A stretch of DNA of 14,372 nt from Bacteroidales bacterium UBA4459 (GCA_002389465.1 DGOT01000020.1:10503-24874); one strand, 5' to 3'. Shown: positions 1 to 7,571, numbered from the stretch's first letter. Numbers and translations are program-made. The notes: generated from the sequence alone by a model not told the origin.

Positions 1-10
1 TGTGTTTGTG

Positions 11-18
11 CAAAATTA
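11..18 (-). promoter_or_regulatory. Possible -7 box for a leftward gene outside the window
   Basis: Read on the minus strand this is TAATTTTG, a match to the Bacteroidota -7 consensus TAnnTTTG. No TTTG-like -33 element is visible at the expected distance, and the gene it would serve lies outside the window. The region is very AT-rich, so a chance match is quite possible. Confidence 0.22.
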
Positions 19-125
19 AAAAATTGAACGAACCTATAAGTAACTTAATAGAACATACAAACAGGATAAAATACAGTTTGTAAAATATATTAACTCCATA
101 ATCCTGACTATTTGTTCTTTTGTTA

Positions 126-133
126 TAATTTTG
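126..133 (+). promoter_or_regulatory. Probable -7 box of the S41 protease gene
   Basis: TAATTTTG matches the Bacteroidota -7 consensus TAnnTTTG and lies 32 bases upstream of the ATG at 166. The -33 element is not well conserved: TTTG occurs at 111-114, but too close for the usual spacing of about 19. The 165 bases before the gene hold no other recognisable feature. Confidence 0.45.
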
Positions 134-165
134 GCGCTCTTTACGTATACATATAACGAAATATA

Positions 166-1776
166 ATGAAGAAGACGTTTCTTATTATTTTAATGGTATT
201 AGGTGTATTCCAGCTGAGTAATGCTCAGGACAACCTGAACATCCAGGAGCTGAAACAGGCAGAGACAACTCAGAAAATAGCCACACTGCTGCATTTGATT
301 AACAACTTTTATGTAGACACGCTGAATATGGCGGAAGTAACCGACAAAGCCATTATCTATACATTAAAGGAGCTGGATCCGCACTCGGCATACATTGCCG
401 AAAAAGATGTGCAGAAGGCCAACGAACCGCTCGAAGGAAGTTTTGAAGGCATCGGTATCACATTTCAGCTTTTTAAAGATACCATTCTGGTTATTTCGCC
501 CATACCGGGAGGCCCTTCTGACAAAGTAGGTATTATGGCAGGCGATAAGATCATCACGGTTGATGGTGAGGAGGCCTATGGGGAAGATATCAGCAACCAA
601 TGGGTTTTTGACCACCTGAGAGGTAAAAAAGGAACGGATGTAAAAGTAGGCGTCTACAGAAAGAATGTGGAAAACCTGCTTGATTTTATTATTGTTCGTG
701 ATAAAATTCCTATCAACAGTCTGGATGCAGCCTTTATGCTAGACAATAAAACCGGATACATCAAATTGAATCGTTTTGCCCGTAACTCGCTGCAAGAATT
801 CAGGACAGCCGTAGCTGAACTCAGGGAAGAGGGGATGGAACAGCTTGTTTTTGACCTACGTGGAAATTCGGGAGGATATCTTGGAACAGCCATGTCAATC
901 GGTGATGAATTTCTGAAAGAAGATGAACTTATTGTATACACCGAAGGCATCCACAGCCCAAGGCAAAACCTTAACTCGACAGGAGGCGGTAGCTTTGAAA
1001 AAGGAGAACTGGTCGTTCTGATCAATGAAGGGTCTGCCTCGGCAAGTGAAATTGTTTCGGGTGCCGTGCAGGACTGGGACCGCGGAATGATCATAGGAAG
1101 GCGCTCTTTCGGAAAAGGACTGGTGCAGAGACCGTTTAAATTACCTGACGGCTCCCTTGTACGCTTAACAGTAGCACGTTACTACACACCTTCCGGAAGA
1201 TGTATCCAAAAGCCTTATGATGAAGGCACAGAAGAATATTACAAAGATTTTTATCACCGGTTTGAATCCGGTGAACTCATGCATCCCGACAGTATTCATT
1301 TTCCTGATTCACTTAAGTATAAAACCACGGGCGGAAGAACGGTATATGGTGGAGGCGGTATCATGCCTGATATTTTTGTTGCTTTCGATTCAACCCGGTA
1401 CAACCAGGTTTATTCATCGCTGATCAGAAAAGGGGTGTTTAACACTTATGTTAATGAATACCTGGATAAGAACAGAAAGAAACTGATGAAAAAATATGCG
1501 GCATTCGGTCAATTTAACGAAAGCTATCAAATTAGTGATGAGGATTTTGATGCATTTATCACCCAGGCCGAAGAGAAAGAAGTGTTGACAGAAGACAATA
1601 TAAATGAACTCAACGAAGATTTTATTCGATTGCAGTTAAAAGCACTCATAGCACGTAACTTATACGATACCGAAGCCTATTTTGAGGTATTGTCAACAGT
1701 TGATCATGAAATTGGCAAAGCACTTAAAACACTTAATGATCCGGCTGTTTACAATAGTTACGGATTTAAAGATTAA
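166..1776 (+). CDS. S41 family C-terminal processing peptidase (secreted, PDZ-containing)
   Basis: A 536-residue exported serine protease of the tail-specific/C-terminal processing family (Prc/CtpA-like). It has a signal peptide (residues 1-20, ending SNA before Q21), a helical N-terminal region, a PDZ domain at roughly 90-178 that would bind substrate C-termini, and the S41 catalytic core at about 190-350. The Ser-Lys dyad is visible: GSASASE places the nucleophile at S292 and SFGKG gives the general base at K317, with D303 between them. These spacings (11 and 25 residues) match E. coli Prc S430/D441/K455. Residues 430-536 form a charged, probably helical tail of the kind seen in longer Bacteroidota members. 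It should act in the periplasm on envelope proteins; its substrate cannot be told. The gene seems to be transcribed alone and ends six bases from the convergent tsaC. The family call is firm, the cellular role is inferred. Confidence 0.95.
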   Translation: MKKTFLIILMVLGVFQLSNAQDNLNIQELKQAETTQKIATLLHLINNFYVDTLNMAEVTDKAIIYTLKELDPHSAYIAEKDVQKANEPLEGSFEGIGITFQLFKDTILVISPIPGGPSDKVGIMAGDKIITVDGEEAYGEDISNQWVFDHLRGKKGTDVKVGVYRKNVENLLDFIIVRDKIPINSLDAAFMLDNKTGYIKLNRFARNSLQEFRTAVAELREEGMEQLVFDLRGNSGGYLGTAMSIGDEFLKEDELIVYTEGIHSPRQNLNSTGGGSFEKGELVVLINEGSASASEIVSGAVQDWDRGMIIGRRSFGKGLVQRPFKLPDGSLVRLTVARYYTPSGRCIQKPYDEGTEEYYKDFYHRFESGELMHPDSIHFPDSLKYKTTGGRTVYGGGGIMPDIFVAFDSTRYNQVYSSLIRKGVFNTYVNEYLDKNRKKLMKKYAAFGQFNESYQISDEDFDAFITQAEEKEVLTEDNINELNEDFIRLQLKALIARNLYDTEAYFEVLSTVDHEIGKALKTLNDPAVYNSYGFKD

Positions 1777-1782
1777 GCATAA

Positions 1783-2352
1783 TTATGCCCTGATGATGGT
1801 AAACTTCCCATTTTCTTCCAGTTTGATGATAGTGGAAGGTTTTACTGTTCTTATCCTGTTTCTGAAACTTTCGACAGTATAATCCACACTTTTTATAATT
1901 TCCTCTGGTATCTGATCAAAAAAGGCAGGGGAGGGCTGGCCTGATACATTTGCGGAAGTGCTGACCAGAGGCTTGTCGAACATTTTAATTAAGGCCCCGC
2001 TAAACCGGCCCTTTACAATTCTAATAGCAATACTGCCATCCGGAGCAATCAGGTTTTTTGCCAGATTAATGGCATTGGGATAAACGATGGTTAAAGGGGA
2101 AACTGAGTTTTTCATTAAATCGAATGCTATCGGAGGCACTTTTTTAACATACCTCTCAATCTTATCAACACTATCAAGCAATATGATCATGCTTTTAGTT
2201 TCGTTTCGCCCTTTTATTTTGAACACCTTTTGAACGGCTCTACTGTTTGTGGCATCACAACCAATGCCCCAAATAGTGTCGGTAGGGTATAGGATTACTT
2301 TTCCTTTCTTTAACAACTCAATCGATTTACTTATTTCAGCTTCAAGGCTCAT
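1783..2352 (-). CDS. tsaC: L-threonylcarbamoyladenylate synthase (TsaC/YrdC type)
   Basis: A 189-residue single-domain YrdC/Sua5-family protein. The family makes threonylcarbamoyl-AMP from threonine, bicarbonate and ATP in the cytoplasm, the first step of t6A modification at tRNA position 37. Visible signatures are the nucleotide-binding YPTDTIWGIGCDA (22-34), the K-x-R element in KIKGR (45-49), SPLTIVYP (85-92), and STSANVSG (131-138). The length fits the short TsaC form without the extra C-terminal Sua5 domain. The PLT motif lacks the usual preceding Gly (SVSPLT rather than PGPLT), a minor deviation. Its ATG overlaps the stop codon of the upstream GT9 gene (ATGA, 2349-2352), so the two are cotranscribed and probably translationally coupled. 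The pairing with a glycosyltransferase has no obvious metabolic logic. The other TsaB/D/E components are not in the window. Confidence 0.94.
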   Translation of the reverse strand: MSLEAEISKSIELLKKGKVILYPTDTIWGIGCDATNSRAVQKVFKIKGRNETKSMIILLDSVDKIERYVKKVPPIAFDLMKNSVSPLTIVYPNAINLAKNLIAPDGSIAIRIVKGRFSGALIKMFDKPLVSTSANVSGQPSPAFFDQIPEEIIKSVDYTVESFRNRIRTVKPSTIIKLEENGKFTIIRA

Positions 2353-3338
2353 AATTGTTCTAATAGTTGTTCGTTATCAATGGTATAGGCGCAGTCGAAA
2401 TGATGTTCCGGGCATTTCTTCCTTCCATGGATTCCACATGGCCTGCAAGCCAGTTCCTTTTTTGTTTGCACAATGAATGATCTGTCAGACAGCGGCCCAA
2501 ATCCAAATTCAGGAACAGTGGAACAAAAAACAGCGGTAACCGGGGCATTCACCGATGATGCCAGGTGCATGGGAGCCGAATCATTCACATAATTCATCTG
2601 TGCATCTTTCATTAGTGCAGCCGATTCCAGAAATGATAATTTCCCTGCCAGATTAAGGCAGTTGACTCGCCTGGATTGGTTTATAATCCTGTCACAAAGA
2701 TTCCGTTCCTGCTCCGATCCTAACAAATACACATACATAGTTTCGTTAACCGAAGAGATAAACTCAACCCATTTATCCTCAGGAAATGTTTTAGTAAACC
2801 AGAGCGAGCCAGGTGACACGGTAATATAAGCATGCGTTTTGTATTGCGACATTTTGGCGTCATCATGCTTTGTCGGGTATAATTTTACCGGGAATGTTTT
2901 GCCATCCGTCAGATTTTCGATGAGCCGAAGATTTCTGTCCACTTCATGCATGCCACCTTTCTCGTTAAGCACATGTTTCACCTTATGGGAATAAAAAACT
3001 GAAAAAGGATTCTTTCTGAACCCGATTTTACTCTTTGCCCCTGATAAAACTGTTATCAGTCCGGAAGAAGCAAACCGCTGAATGTTGATCACTGAATCAT
3101 AATGCTGCTCCCTTACAAACTGAATAATTTCTTTCAGATTGCCGTATTTCTTTTCTTTCTTATCCCAGGCAATTAAATTACTAATGTATGGATGATTCCG
3201 TAATAACGGCTGGTAGCCATCCTTGAGCAGGAAGTCGATTCTCGCCCCCGGAAAGTAGTGATGCAGCTTCTCTATTAGCGGTGTGGCAAGGATCACATCG
3301 CCTAATGAGGCTGTTTGTATGATGAGGAATCGTCTCAA
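2349..3338 (-). CDS. Glycosyltransferase family 9 (LPS heptosyltransferase-like)
   Basis: A 329-residue GT-B fold enzyme of the ADP-heptose:LPS heptosyltransferase family. The N-terminal strand and loop FLIIQTASLGDVILATPL (4-21) is the typical GT9 start. The C-terminal half carries the donor-binding segments SPGS (175-178) and NDSAPMHLA (252-260), followed by FGFGP (278-282). It probably adds a sugar to the lipid A core or another envelope glycan at the inner face of the cytoplasmic membrane; donor and acceptor are unknown. A Cys cluster near the C-terminus (C298, C301, C309, C316 with H304, H312 and H313) may bind metal or form disulfides. The start codon is TTG at 3338: an in-frame TAA (3339-3341) lies directly upstream and no in-frame ATG occurs before residue 130, so the family N-terminus requires the TTG. 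First gene of an operon with tsaC. Confidence 0.92.
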   Translation of the reverse strand: MRRFLIIQTASLGDVILATPLIEKLHHYFPGARIDFLLKDGYQPLLRNHPYISNLIAWDKKEKKYGNLKEIIQFVREQHYDSVINIQRFASSGLITVLSGAKSKIGFRKNPFSVFYSHKVKHVLNEKGGMHEVDRNLRLIENLTDGKTFPVKLYPTKHDDAKMSQYKTHAYITVSPGSLWFTKTFPEDKWVEFISSVNETMYVYLLGSEQERNLCDRIINQSRRVNCLNLAGKLSFLESAALMKDAQMNYVNDSAPMHLASSVNAPVTAVFCSTVPEFGFGPLSDRSFIVQTKKELACRPCGIHGRKKCPEHHFDCAYTIDNEQLLEQL

Positions 3339-3353
3339 TTAATTTATTTTGTA

Positions 3354-3383
3354 CAAAGTTAGGGAAATATAAAGCTTTTTAAA
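3354..3383 (-). promoter_or_regulatory. Promoter of the GT9-tsaC operon
   Basis: On the minus strand, TTTA (3383-3380), an 18-base spacer and TAACTTTG (3361-3354) resemble the Bacteroidota TTTG-N19-TAnnTTTG promoter, with a full -7 match and one -33 mismatch. Transcription would begin about ten bases before the TTG start at 3338, giving a very short leader. Confidence 0.6.
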
Positions 3384-3490
3384 CCATACAAGGGAAGGAT
3401 TTAAAGTTTACTACGTTCATCTTTTTTACAACTTATTAATTACCTTGCTCAAACTTGTTATTTAAAATTATTTTTAATTATCACCATGAA

Positions 3491-3520
3491 TTTATCATAA
3501 TAGGTAAGTTCGTATTTTTA
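3491..3520 (+). promoter_or_regulatory. Possible promoter of the DHOD-like gene
   Basis: TTTA (3491-3494), 18 bases, then TATTTTTA (3513-3520) is an imperfect match to TTTG-N19-TAnnTTTG (the last G is A). It lies 24 bases before the ATG at 3545. If real, it rules out an upstream ATG at 3455, which precedes the promoter. Confidence 0.35.
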
Positions 3521-3544
3521 CAAGCAACTTTAATAATTTCTGAC

Positions 3545-4531
3545 ATGGTAAATTTAGAAACATCGTATATGGGGCTGACATTAAAGAACCCTTTGATTGT
3601 TGGCAGTTCAGGTTTAACAAATTCAGTTGAAAACATCATTGAGATTGCCCGAAACGGTGCTGGTGCCGTGGTGTTAAAATCATTGTTTGAGGAACAGATC
3701 AAACATGCCGCTTCGAATACGATCATGCAAAATGAGTTAGGCAATGCTTACCCGGAAGCAGAGGACTATATCCGCAATTATACACGTGAAAATGATGTTG
3801 ACAATTACCTGAAACTGATAGAGAGCAGTAAGAAAGAGGTAGATATCCCTATTCTTGCCTCCATTAACTGCCTAACAAATACCGAGTGGATGGCTTTTGC
3901 CCGGCAAATTGAAGAGGCCGGGGCTGATGGTCTGGAACTTAATATATTTGTCATGCCTTCTGACCCCGACATTGAAGGGAAAGAGAATGAGGCCGTTTAT
4001 TTTGATATTGCCCGAAAAATTGTTGAAGAGGTGAAAATACCGGTATCCCTGAAGATCAGTTATTATTTCTCTTCACTTGCCAACACGGTAATGAAATTAT
4101 CATGGACCGGCGTTAAGGGCATTGTTCTCTTCAACAGGTTCTTCAGTCCCGATATTGATGTTGAAAATCTGGAAGTTAAGGCCTCACATGTTTTTAGCAC
4201 ACCTTCCGACATTGCGATATCGTTAAGATGGATCGCTATGCTTTCGCACCATGTTAACTGTGACCTGGCGGCCTCTACCGGTGTACACGATGGTAACGGG
4301 CTGATCAAGGAATTACTGGCTGGGGCCAAAGCGGTTCAGATTGCTTCTGTACTTTACAAAAAAGGCTTTGGCGAGATAGAACATATGCTAAACACGCTTG
4401 AAAACTGGATGGAACGCAAAAACTATAGCAAGTTGAATGATTTTATAGGTAAGATGAGTATTGCTGAGGCTAAGAATCCGGCTTCGTATGAAAGAGTACA
4501 ATTTATGAAGCATTTCTCAGGTATCGAATAA
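3545..4531 (+). CDS. Dihydroorotate dehydrogenase-like FMN protein
   Basis: A 328-residue TIM-barrel protein of the dihydroorotate dehydrogenase superfamily. Recognisable parts are the N-terminal LTLKNPLIVGSSGLT (11-25), VLKS with the conserved flavin-site Lys (K45), SLKIS (K170), LFN (N197), and the phosphate-binding end STGVHDGNGL (244-253) with AGAKAVQIASVLYKKG (259-274). The loop that holds the catalytic Cys in class 1 DHODs (N-x-SCPN) reads LNIFVMPSD (132-140), with neither Cys nor Ser at that place. It therefore matches the DHOD-like family common in Bacteroidota rather than a proven PyrD, and its substrate is not known. An in-frame ATG at 3455 would add 30 residues (with FNYHHEFIIIG) that look unlike the family N-terminus, so I take 3545. 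No pyrimidine gene is nearby. It appears to be transcribed alone. Confidence 0.86.
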   Translation: MVNLETSYMGLTLKNPLIVGSSGLTNSVENIIEIARNGAGAVVLKSLFEEQIKHAASNTIMQNELGNAYPEAEDYIRNYTRENDVDNYLKLIESSKKEVDIPILASINCLTNTEWMAFARQIEEAGADGLELNIFVMPSDPDIEGKENEAVYFDIARKIVEEVKIPVSLKISYYFSSLANTVMKLSWTGVKGIVLFNRFFSPDIDVENLEVKASHVFSTPSDIAISLRWIAMLSHHVNCDLAASTGVHDGNGLIKELLAGAKAVQIASVLYKKGFGEIEHMLNTLENWMERKNYSKLNDFIGKMSIAEAKNPASYERVQFMKHFSGIE

Positions 4532-4592
4532 AGTTACTTCGATTTCTTAAATTATTCATATCTTAGTCGCTTCTACCATTTCAATCAACCAT

Positions 4593-6104
4593 ATGCCACG
4601 AAAAGCTTTAAAGTTTGTTTTTCTTTCTTTGTTTTTTATGTGCATGCAAAATCCAAAGGCTCAAATAATGAATTATTATTGGAGCTCTAATTTCAACTCA
4701 GCCTCTGCGCTACTAGGAGGTGCTGTGGTAGCCGGTGAAGGAGAAAATACGGCTATTTATTATAACCCGGCTACAATAAGCGAAATGGAAAAGGGGAATA
4801 GTTTTTCATTTACTTCGAGTTTGTTCACCTATAATGCACACCATTATAAAAATATGTTAGGCGATGGTATTACCATGTATGAAGATTACCTGGTAGCGCA
4901 GCCACCTTTTATTTCGTACGCAAACAAGTCTAAAAAAAATAATAAATTCAGCCTCGCTATTACCATATTAACAAAGGCAAAAGAAGATATGAGAATTTAC
5001 TGGGCGGGGTCGCAGTACTATAACGTATTAACGAACTTGCCTGGAGATGATAAATACAATGCGTCTTTTAACTATCGCAACTACTACCTAGACTTTTGGG
5101 TGGGCGGAGCCGTTGCATACGAGCTTACGCCAAAGTTAAGCGTCGGAGCCTCTTTATTTGTTTCCATTGTTTCCCTTAAGTATGTCTATGGATATTCAAC
5201 CAGTGCATACAGCGTGAACGACACACTTGACCCTGAAATCTACCCGCAGGCTTCACGTGTCGCATACAACGATTACAGAGACAACCTGAAGTTTACAGAT
5301 TACCGGATCTTATTTAAGTTTGGCGTGCTATACACCACCGGATCATGGAGGTTTGGCCTGAACATCACAACACCTACAATTTATCTGTTCTCTGCAGGTA
5401 AGGATGCGCTCAGCAGTAAAATTATCACAAACATTTCTACTTCGCAAAACACCTCTCTACCTGATTATGAGATTTTTGACAGCCAATATGGGAGCCAGTT
5501 GAAAACAAACTTTAAATTACCCCTTTCCGTTTCGGCAGGCTTCATCAAGGACTTTCATGATGGAAACAAAAGGTTGTATCTCACGGTCGAGTATTTTAAT
5601 CGCATTCAACCATATAAACTGGTTACGTCTCAACCTGACGATAATATATCTAATCTTGAACCTGATGAAGAACTTCAAAATTACGATTGGCTTTCATATG
5701 CCCGGGGCACCAGAAACTTCATTAATTTTGCTATTGGCTATAGTTGCAAGCTAAAAAAGCGGCGGGAGTTTTTAAATTCATTCCGGACAGATTTTTCCAG
5801 TATCAGGAATGTAGACTTAGGTGAATACAGCAACTATAAAACATTGCATTCATTCAATTACAATGTCTTACACTACGCTGCCGGGCTGAAATTCAATATA
5901 AAAAAGAGCAACTTTATTGCCGGAGCTCAATTCTCCCTGGCCTATAATAACCATCTGAAACAAGTCACAAATTTTACCACACCGCTTGAAATTAACGAAG
6001 TAGACAACAGGGTACTGCAAGGGGTTTTAGATGAAAGTATGAGCGTCCTGTTCTGGGGTATAAGTGTGTACATTGGTGCCAATTTAAATTTTATTCAGAA
6101 TTAA
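4593..6104 (+). CDS. FadL/OmpP1-like outer-membrane barrel protein
   Basis: A 503-residue protein with a signal peptide (1-24, KAQ cleavage) and alternating amphipathic strands with many Tyr/Phe/Asn, typical of an outer-membrane beta-barrel. The mature N-terminus has the FadL-type hatch signature: SALLGGAVVAGEGENTAIYY (38-57) followed by NPATIS, comparable to the A-x-A-x-x-D-AST-xYYNPAG pattern of FadL and OmpP1/TodX proteins. Members move hydrophobic compounds across the outer membrane or act as T9SS shuttle proteins (PorV type), but this one cannot be assigned to either. It is the first gene of a three-gene envelope cluster, 52 bases before the lipoprotein gene. A weak -7-like TATCTTAG (4559-4566) lies upstream. 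Fold and location are fairly firm; substrate unknown. Confidence 0.75.
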   Translation: MPRKALKFVFLSLFFMCMQNPKAQIMNYYWSSNFNSASALLGGAVVAGEGENTAIYYNPATISEMEKGNSFSFTSSLFTYNAHHYKNMLGDGITMYEDYLVAQPPFISYANKSKKNNKFSLAITILTKAKEDMRIYWAGSQYYNVLTNLPGDDKYNASFNYRNYYLDFWVGGAVAYELTPKLSVGASLFVSIVSLKYVYGYSTSAYSVNDTLDPEIYPQASRVAYNDYRDNLKFTDYRILFKFGVLYTTGSWRFGLNITTPTIYLFSAGKDALSSKIITNISTSQNTSLPDYEIFDSQYGSQLKTNFKLPLSVSAGFIKDFHDGNKRLYLTVEYFNRIQPYKLVTSQPDDNISNLEPDEELQNYDWLSYARGTRNFINFAIGYSCKLKKRREFLNSFRTDFSSIRNVDLGEYSNYKTLHSFNYNVLHYAAGLKFNIKKSNFIAGAQFSLAYNNHLKQVTNFTTPLEINEVDNRVLQGVLDESMSVLFWGISVYIGANLNFIQN

Positions 6105-6108
6105 TATT

Positions 6109-6116
6109 TATATTTG
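6109..6116 (+). promoter_or_regulatory. Probable -7 box before the DUF4136-like lipoprotein gene
   Basis: TATATTTG is a full match to TAnnTTTG and lies 40 bases before the ATG at 6157, just after the upstream stop codon. No clean TTTG is seen 19 bases further upstream, only a T-rich run. It suggests the lipoprotein and the following barrel gene may be transcribed separately from the FadL-like gene. Confidence 0.45.
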
Positions 6117-6156
6117 CCGACCTAAATATTTCTAATTTTAATTTAAAAAAATTTTC

Positions 6157-6849
6157 ATGAAGAAACTTATTTTTAACTTGGCTTTGATAACGGTATTTAT
6201 CGGAAGCAGTCTTTATTTTCAGGGTTGCTATCCGGATAATACACTTACTTACCAGGAAACCGATATTGCTTTGACAGGATATTACGATTCCGTTGATTTT
6301 CAGCTTATTCTGACTTATTATATGCCGGACACCGTTTTTCCATATTCCGATGATACAACTAATATTGTACCGGTGGAGAACCAGGATGTAATCCTGAACC
6401 AGATTGCAGTTAATATGCAAAATTACGGATACACAAGGGTATACCCGGGTGATATCACGCCGGAACCCGATGTTATGGTAAATGCTTCAGCCATTGTTAC
6501 TACGACAGTGAGCGTTGGCTGGTGGTATCCATACTATCCCGGTTGGGGCTGGGGATGGTACTACTGGAAAAAATCACCTGAAGAGACAAATTATTATTAT
6601 TACCCCGGATATTATCCGCCAGGTTGGGGTTGGGGCGGTGTGCCCTATTATAGTTCTTATACGACTGGAACACTAATGGTTGAAATGGCAAACCCGGAAG
6701 ATTACCGGGTTAATGACGGAGACACTGTGGTACCTTTGTACTGGGCTGGTGGTTTAAATGGTGTTTTAAGTGGCAGCTCTGATGTATCACGCATTACCGG
6801 AGAGATTGACCAGCTTTTTACACAGTCTCCCTACCTTGATCATAATTAA
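6157..6849 (+). CDS. DUF4136-like lipoprotein with aromatic-rich insert
   Basis: A 230-residue lipoprotein. The signal peptide (1-23) ends in a lipobox-like YFQGC with the lipidated Cys at C24. The mature N-terminus (about 25-60) and the C-terminal part (about 170-225) resemble DUF4136 proteins of Bacteroidota (tyrosine-rich TYYMPD near 53-58; GTLMVEM near 171-177; final GEIDQLF near 215-221). Function of the family is unknown. Between the two parts residues 121-168 form a low-complexity segment with 8 Trp and 14 Tyr in 48 positions, plus Gly and Pro. It could lie at the membrane surface or pack as a beta-structure; this is inference. It is followed 29 bases later by a small barrel gene, and the pair may act together in the outer membrane. 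The family assignment is by pattern recall, so a profile search would settle it. Confidence 0.75.
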   Translation: MKKLIFNLALITVFIGSSLYFQGCYPDNTLTYQETDIALTGYYDSVDFQLILTYYMPDTVFPYSDDTTNIVPVENQDVILNQIAVNMQNYGYTRVYPGDITPEPDVMVNASAIVTTTVSVGWWYPYYPGWGWGWYYWKKSPEETNYYYYPGYYPPGWGWGGVPYYSSYTTGTLMVEMANPEDYRVNDGDTVVPLYWAGGLNGVLSGSSDVSRITGEIDQLFTQSPYLDHN

Positions 6850-6878
6850 TAGTTCTTGCTCACTTAACTGAAGAAAAA

Positions 6879-7481
6879 ATGAAAAATAATAAAATATTAT
6901 TTACCATAGTTTTTATAATTGCATTCTCTTTTGCGTCTTTCTCTCAAGGAGGAGGTGCATGGAATTTTACTTACAACATGGGGATTCCTATGGGCGATAC
7001 AAAAGATTTCGTTTCAAAATCCTCTTTCAGGGGAATGATGATAGAAGGGCGAGGCTTTGTTACGAACAATCTTGCTGTTGGTGGTGCAGTAGGCTGGCAG
7101 GTTTTTTATGAAAATAATGGCTGGGTCACCGAAAGTATTAGTGAAACAGCTGCTATTCATGGATATCAGCGGAAAGTAATAAACGCTGTCCCTTTATTAG
7201 TAACAGCTGATTATTACTTCTTTCCTGGCAACTTAATGCCCTACATTGGGCTTGGACTGGGAACTTATTACATCGAGTCGCGCAGCTACCTTGGTATTTA
7301 TTACGTTCAGGAGAAAGCGTGGCATTTTGGTCTGGCACCCGAATTAGGGCTTAGCATCCCGTTTGGAAGCAGCAATGCTGCCTTTACAGCCAACGTTAAA
7401 TACAATTGGGCGGCTAAAACCAAGGACACAAGTGGGCAATCATGGATAGGTGTCGGTGTTGGTTTTTCATATGTATTTTAA
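6879..7481 (+). CDS. Small outer-membrane beta-barrel protein
   Basis: A 200-residue protein with a signal peptide (1-23, ending FSQ) and a mature part that fits an eight-stranded barrel of the OmpX/OmpA-N type: repeated strands with Gly/aromatic alternation (for example GRGFVTNNLAVGGAVGWQVF at 57-76, LMPYIGLGLGTYYI at 118-131, PELGLSIPFG at 154-163) and a C-terminal GVGVGFSYVF ending in Phe, the usual insertion signal. Such proteins are structural or of unknown function. It is the last gene of the FadL-like/lipoprotein cluster, followed by two hairpins and a strong terminator. Confidence 0.82.
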   Translation: MKNNKILFTIVFIIAFSFASFSQGGGAWNFTYNMGIPMGDTKDFVSKSSFRGMMIEGRGFVTNNLAVGGAVGWQVFYENNGWVTESISETAAIHGYQRKVINAVPLLVTADYYFFPGNLMPYIGLGLGTYYIESRSYLGIYYVQEKAWHFGLAPELGLSIPFGSSNAAFTANVKYNWAAKTKDTSGQSWIGVGVGFSYVF

Positions 7482-7490
7482 CGATAAATA

Positions 7491-7510
7491 CACCCGATAA
7501 TTAGCGGGTG
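7491..7510 (+). other. Small hairpin downstream of the barrel gene
   Basis: CACCCG (7491-7496) and CGGGTG (7505-7510) form a 6-bp GC-rich stem with an 8-base loop, ten bases after the stop codon of the barrel gene. No T-run follows, so it is not a complete terminator by itself. It may protect the mRNA 3' end or add to the terminator that follows. Confidence 0.5.
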
Positions 7511-7524
7511 AAGCAACAACAAAC

Positions 7525-7571
7525 AAAAACCGAAGATGTGAGAAAAAACTTACTGTCTTCGGTTTTTTTTT
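7525..7571 (+). terminator. Intrinsic (rho-independent) terminator
   Basis: AAAAACCGAAGA (7525-7536) and TCTTCGGTTTTT (7556-7567) are perfectly complementary over 12 bases with a 19-base loop, and the right arm runs into nine T (7563-7571). This is the clearest terminator of the window. It ends the FadL-like/lipoprotein/barrel block and separates it from the T9SS cargo gene at 7603. Confidence 0.85.

Noticed and set aside
654..1094. 146-codon open frame on the minus strand inside the protease gene
   Set aside because: It lies fully antisense to the conserved catalytic core and its translation shows no family features; a shadow frame.
3455..3544. N-terminal extension of the DHOD-like protein from an upstream ATG
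   Set aside because: The added 30 residues do not resemble the family N-terminus, and a promoter-like element (3491-3520) lies inside them.
4523..4543. Inverted repeat ATCGAA...TTCGAT after the DHOD-like gene as a terminator
   Set aside because: The stem is only six AT-rich pairs, overlaps the stop codon, and the following bases are not a clean T-run.
6211..6228. LYFQG sequence like a TEV protease site in the lipoprotein signal peptide
   Set aside because: It is the lipobox region (Cys follows directly) and the match is chance.
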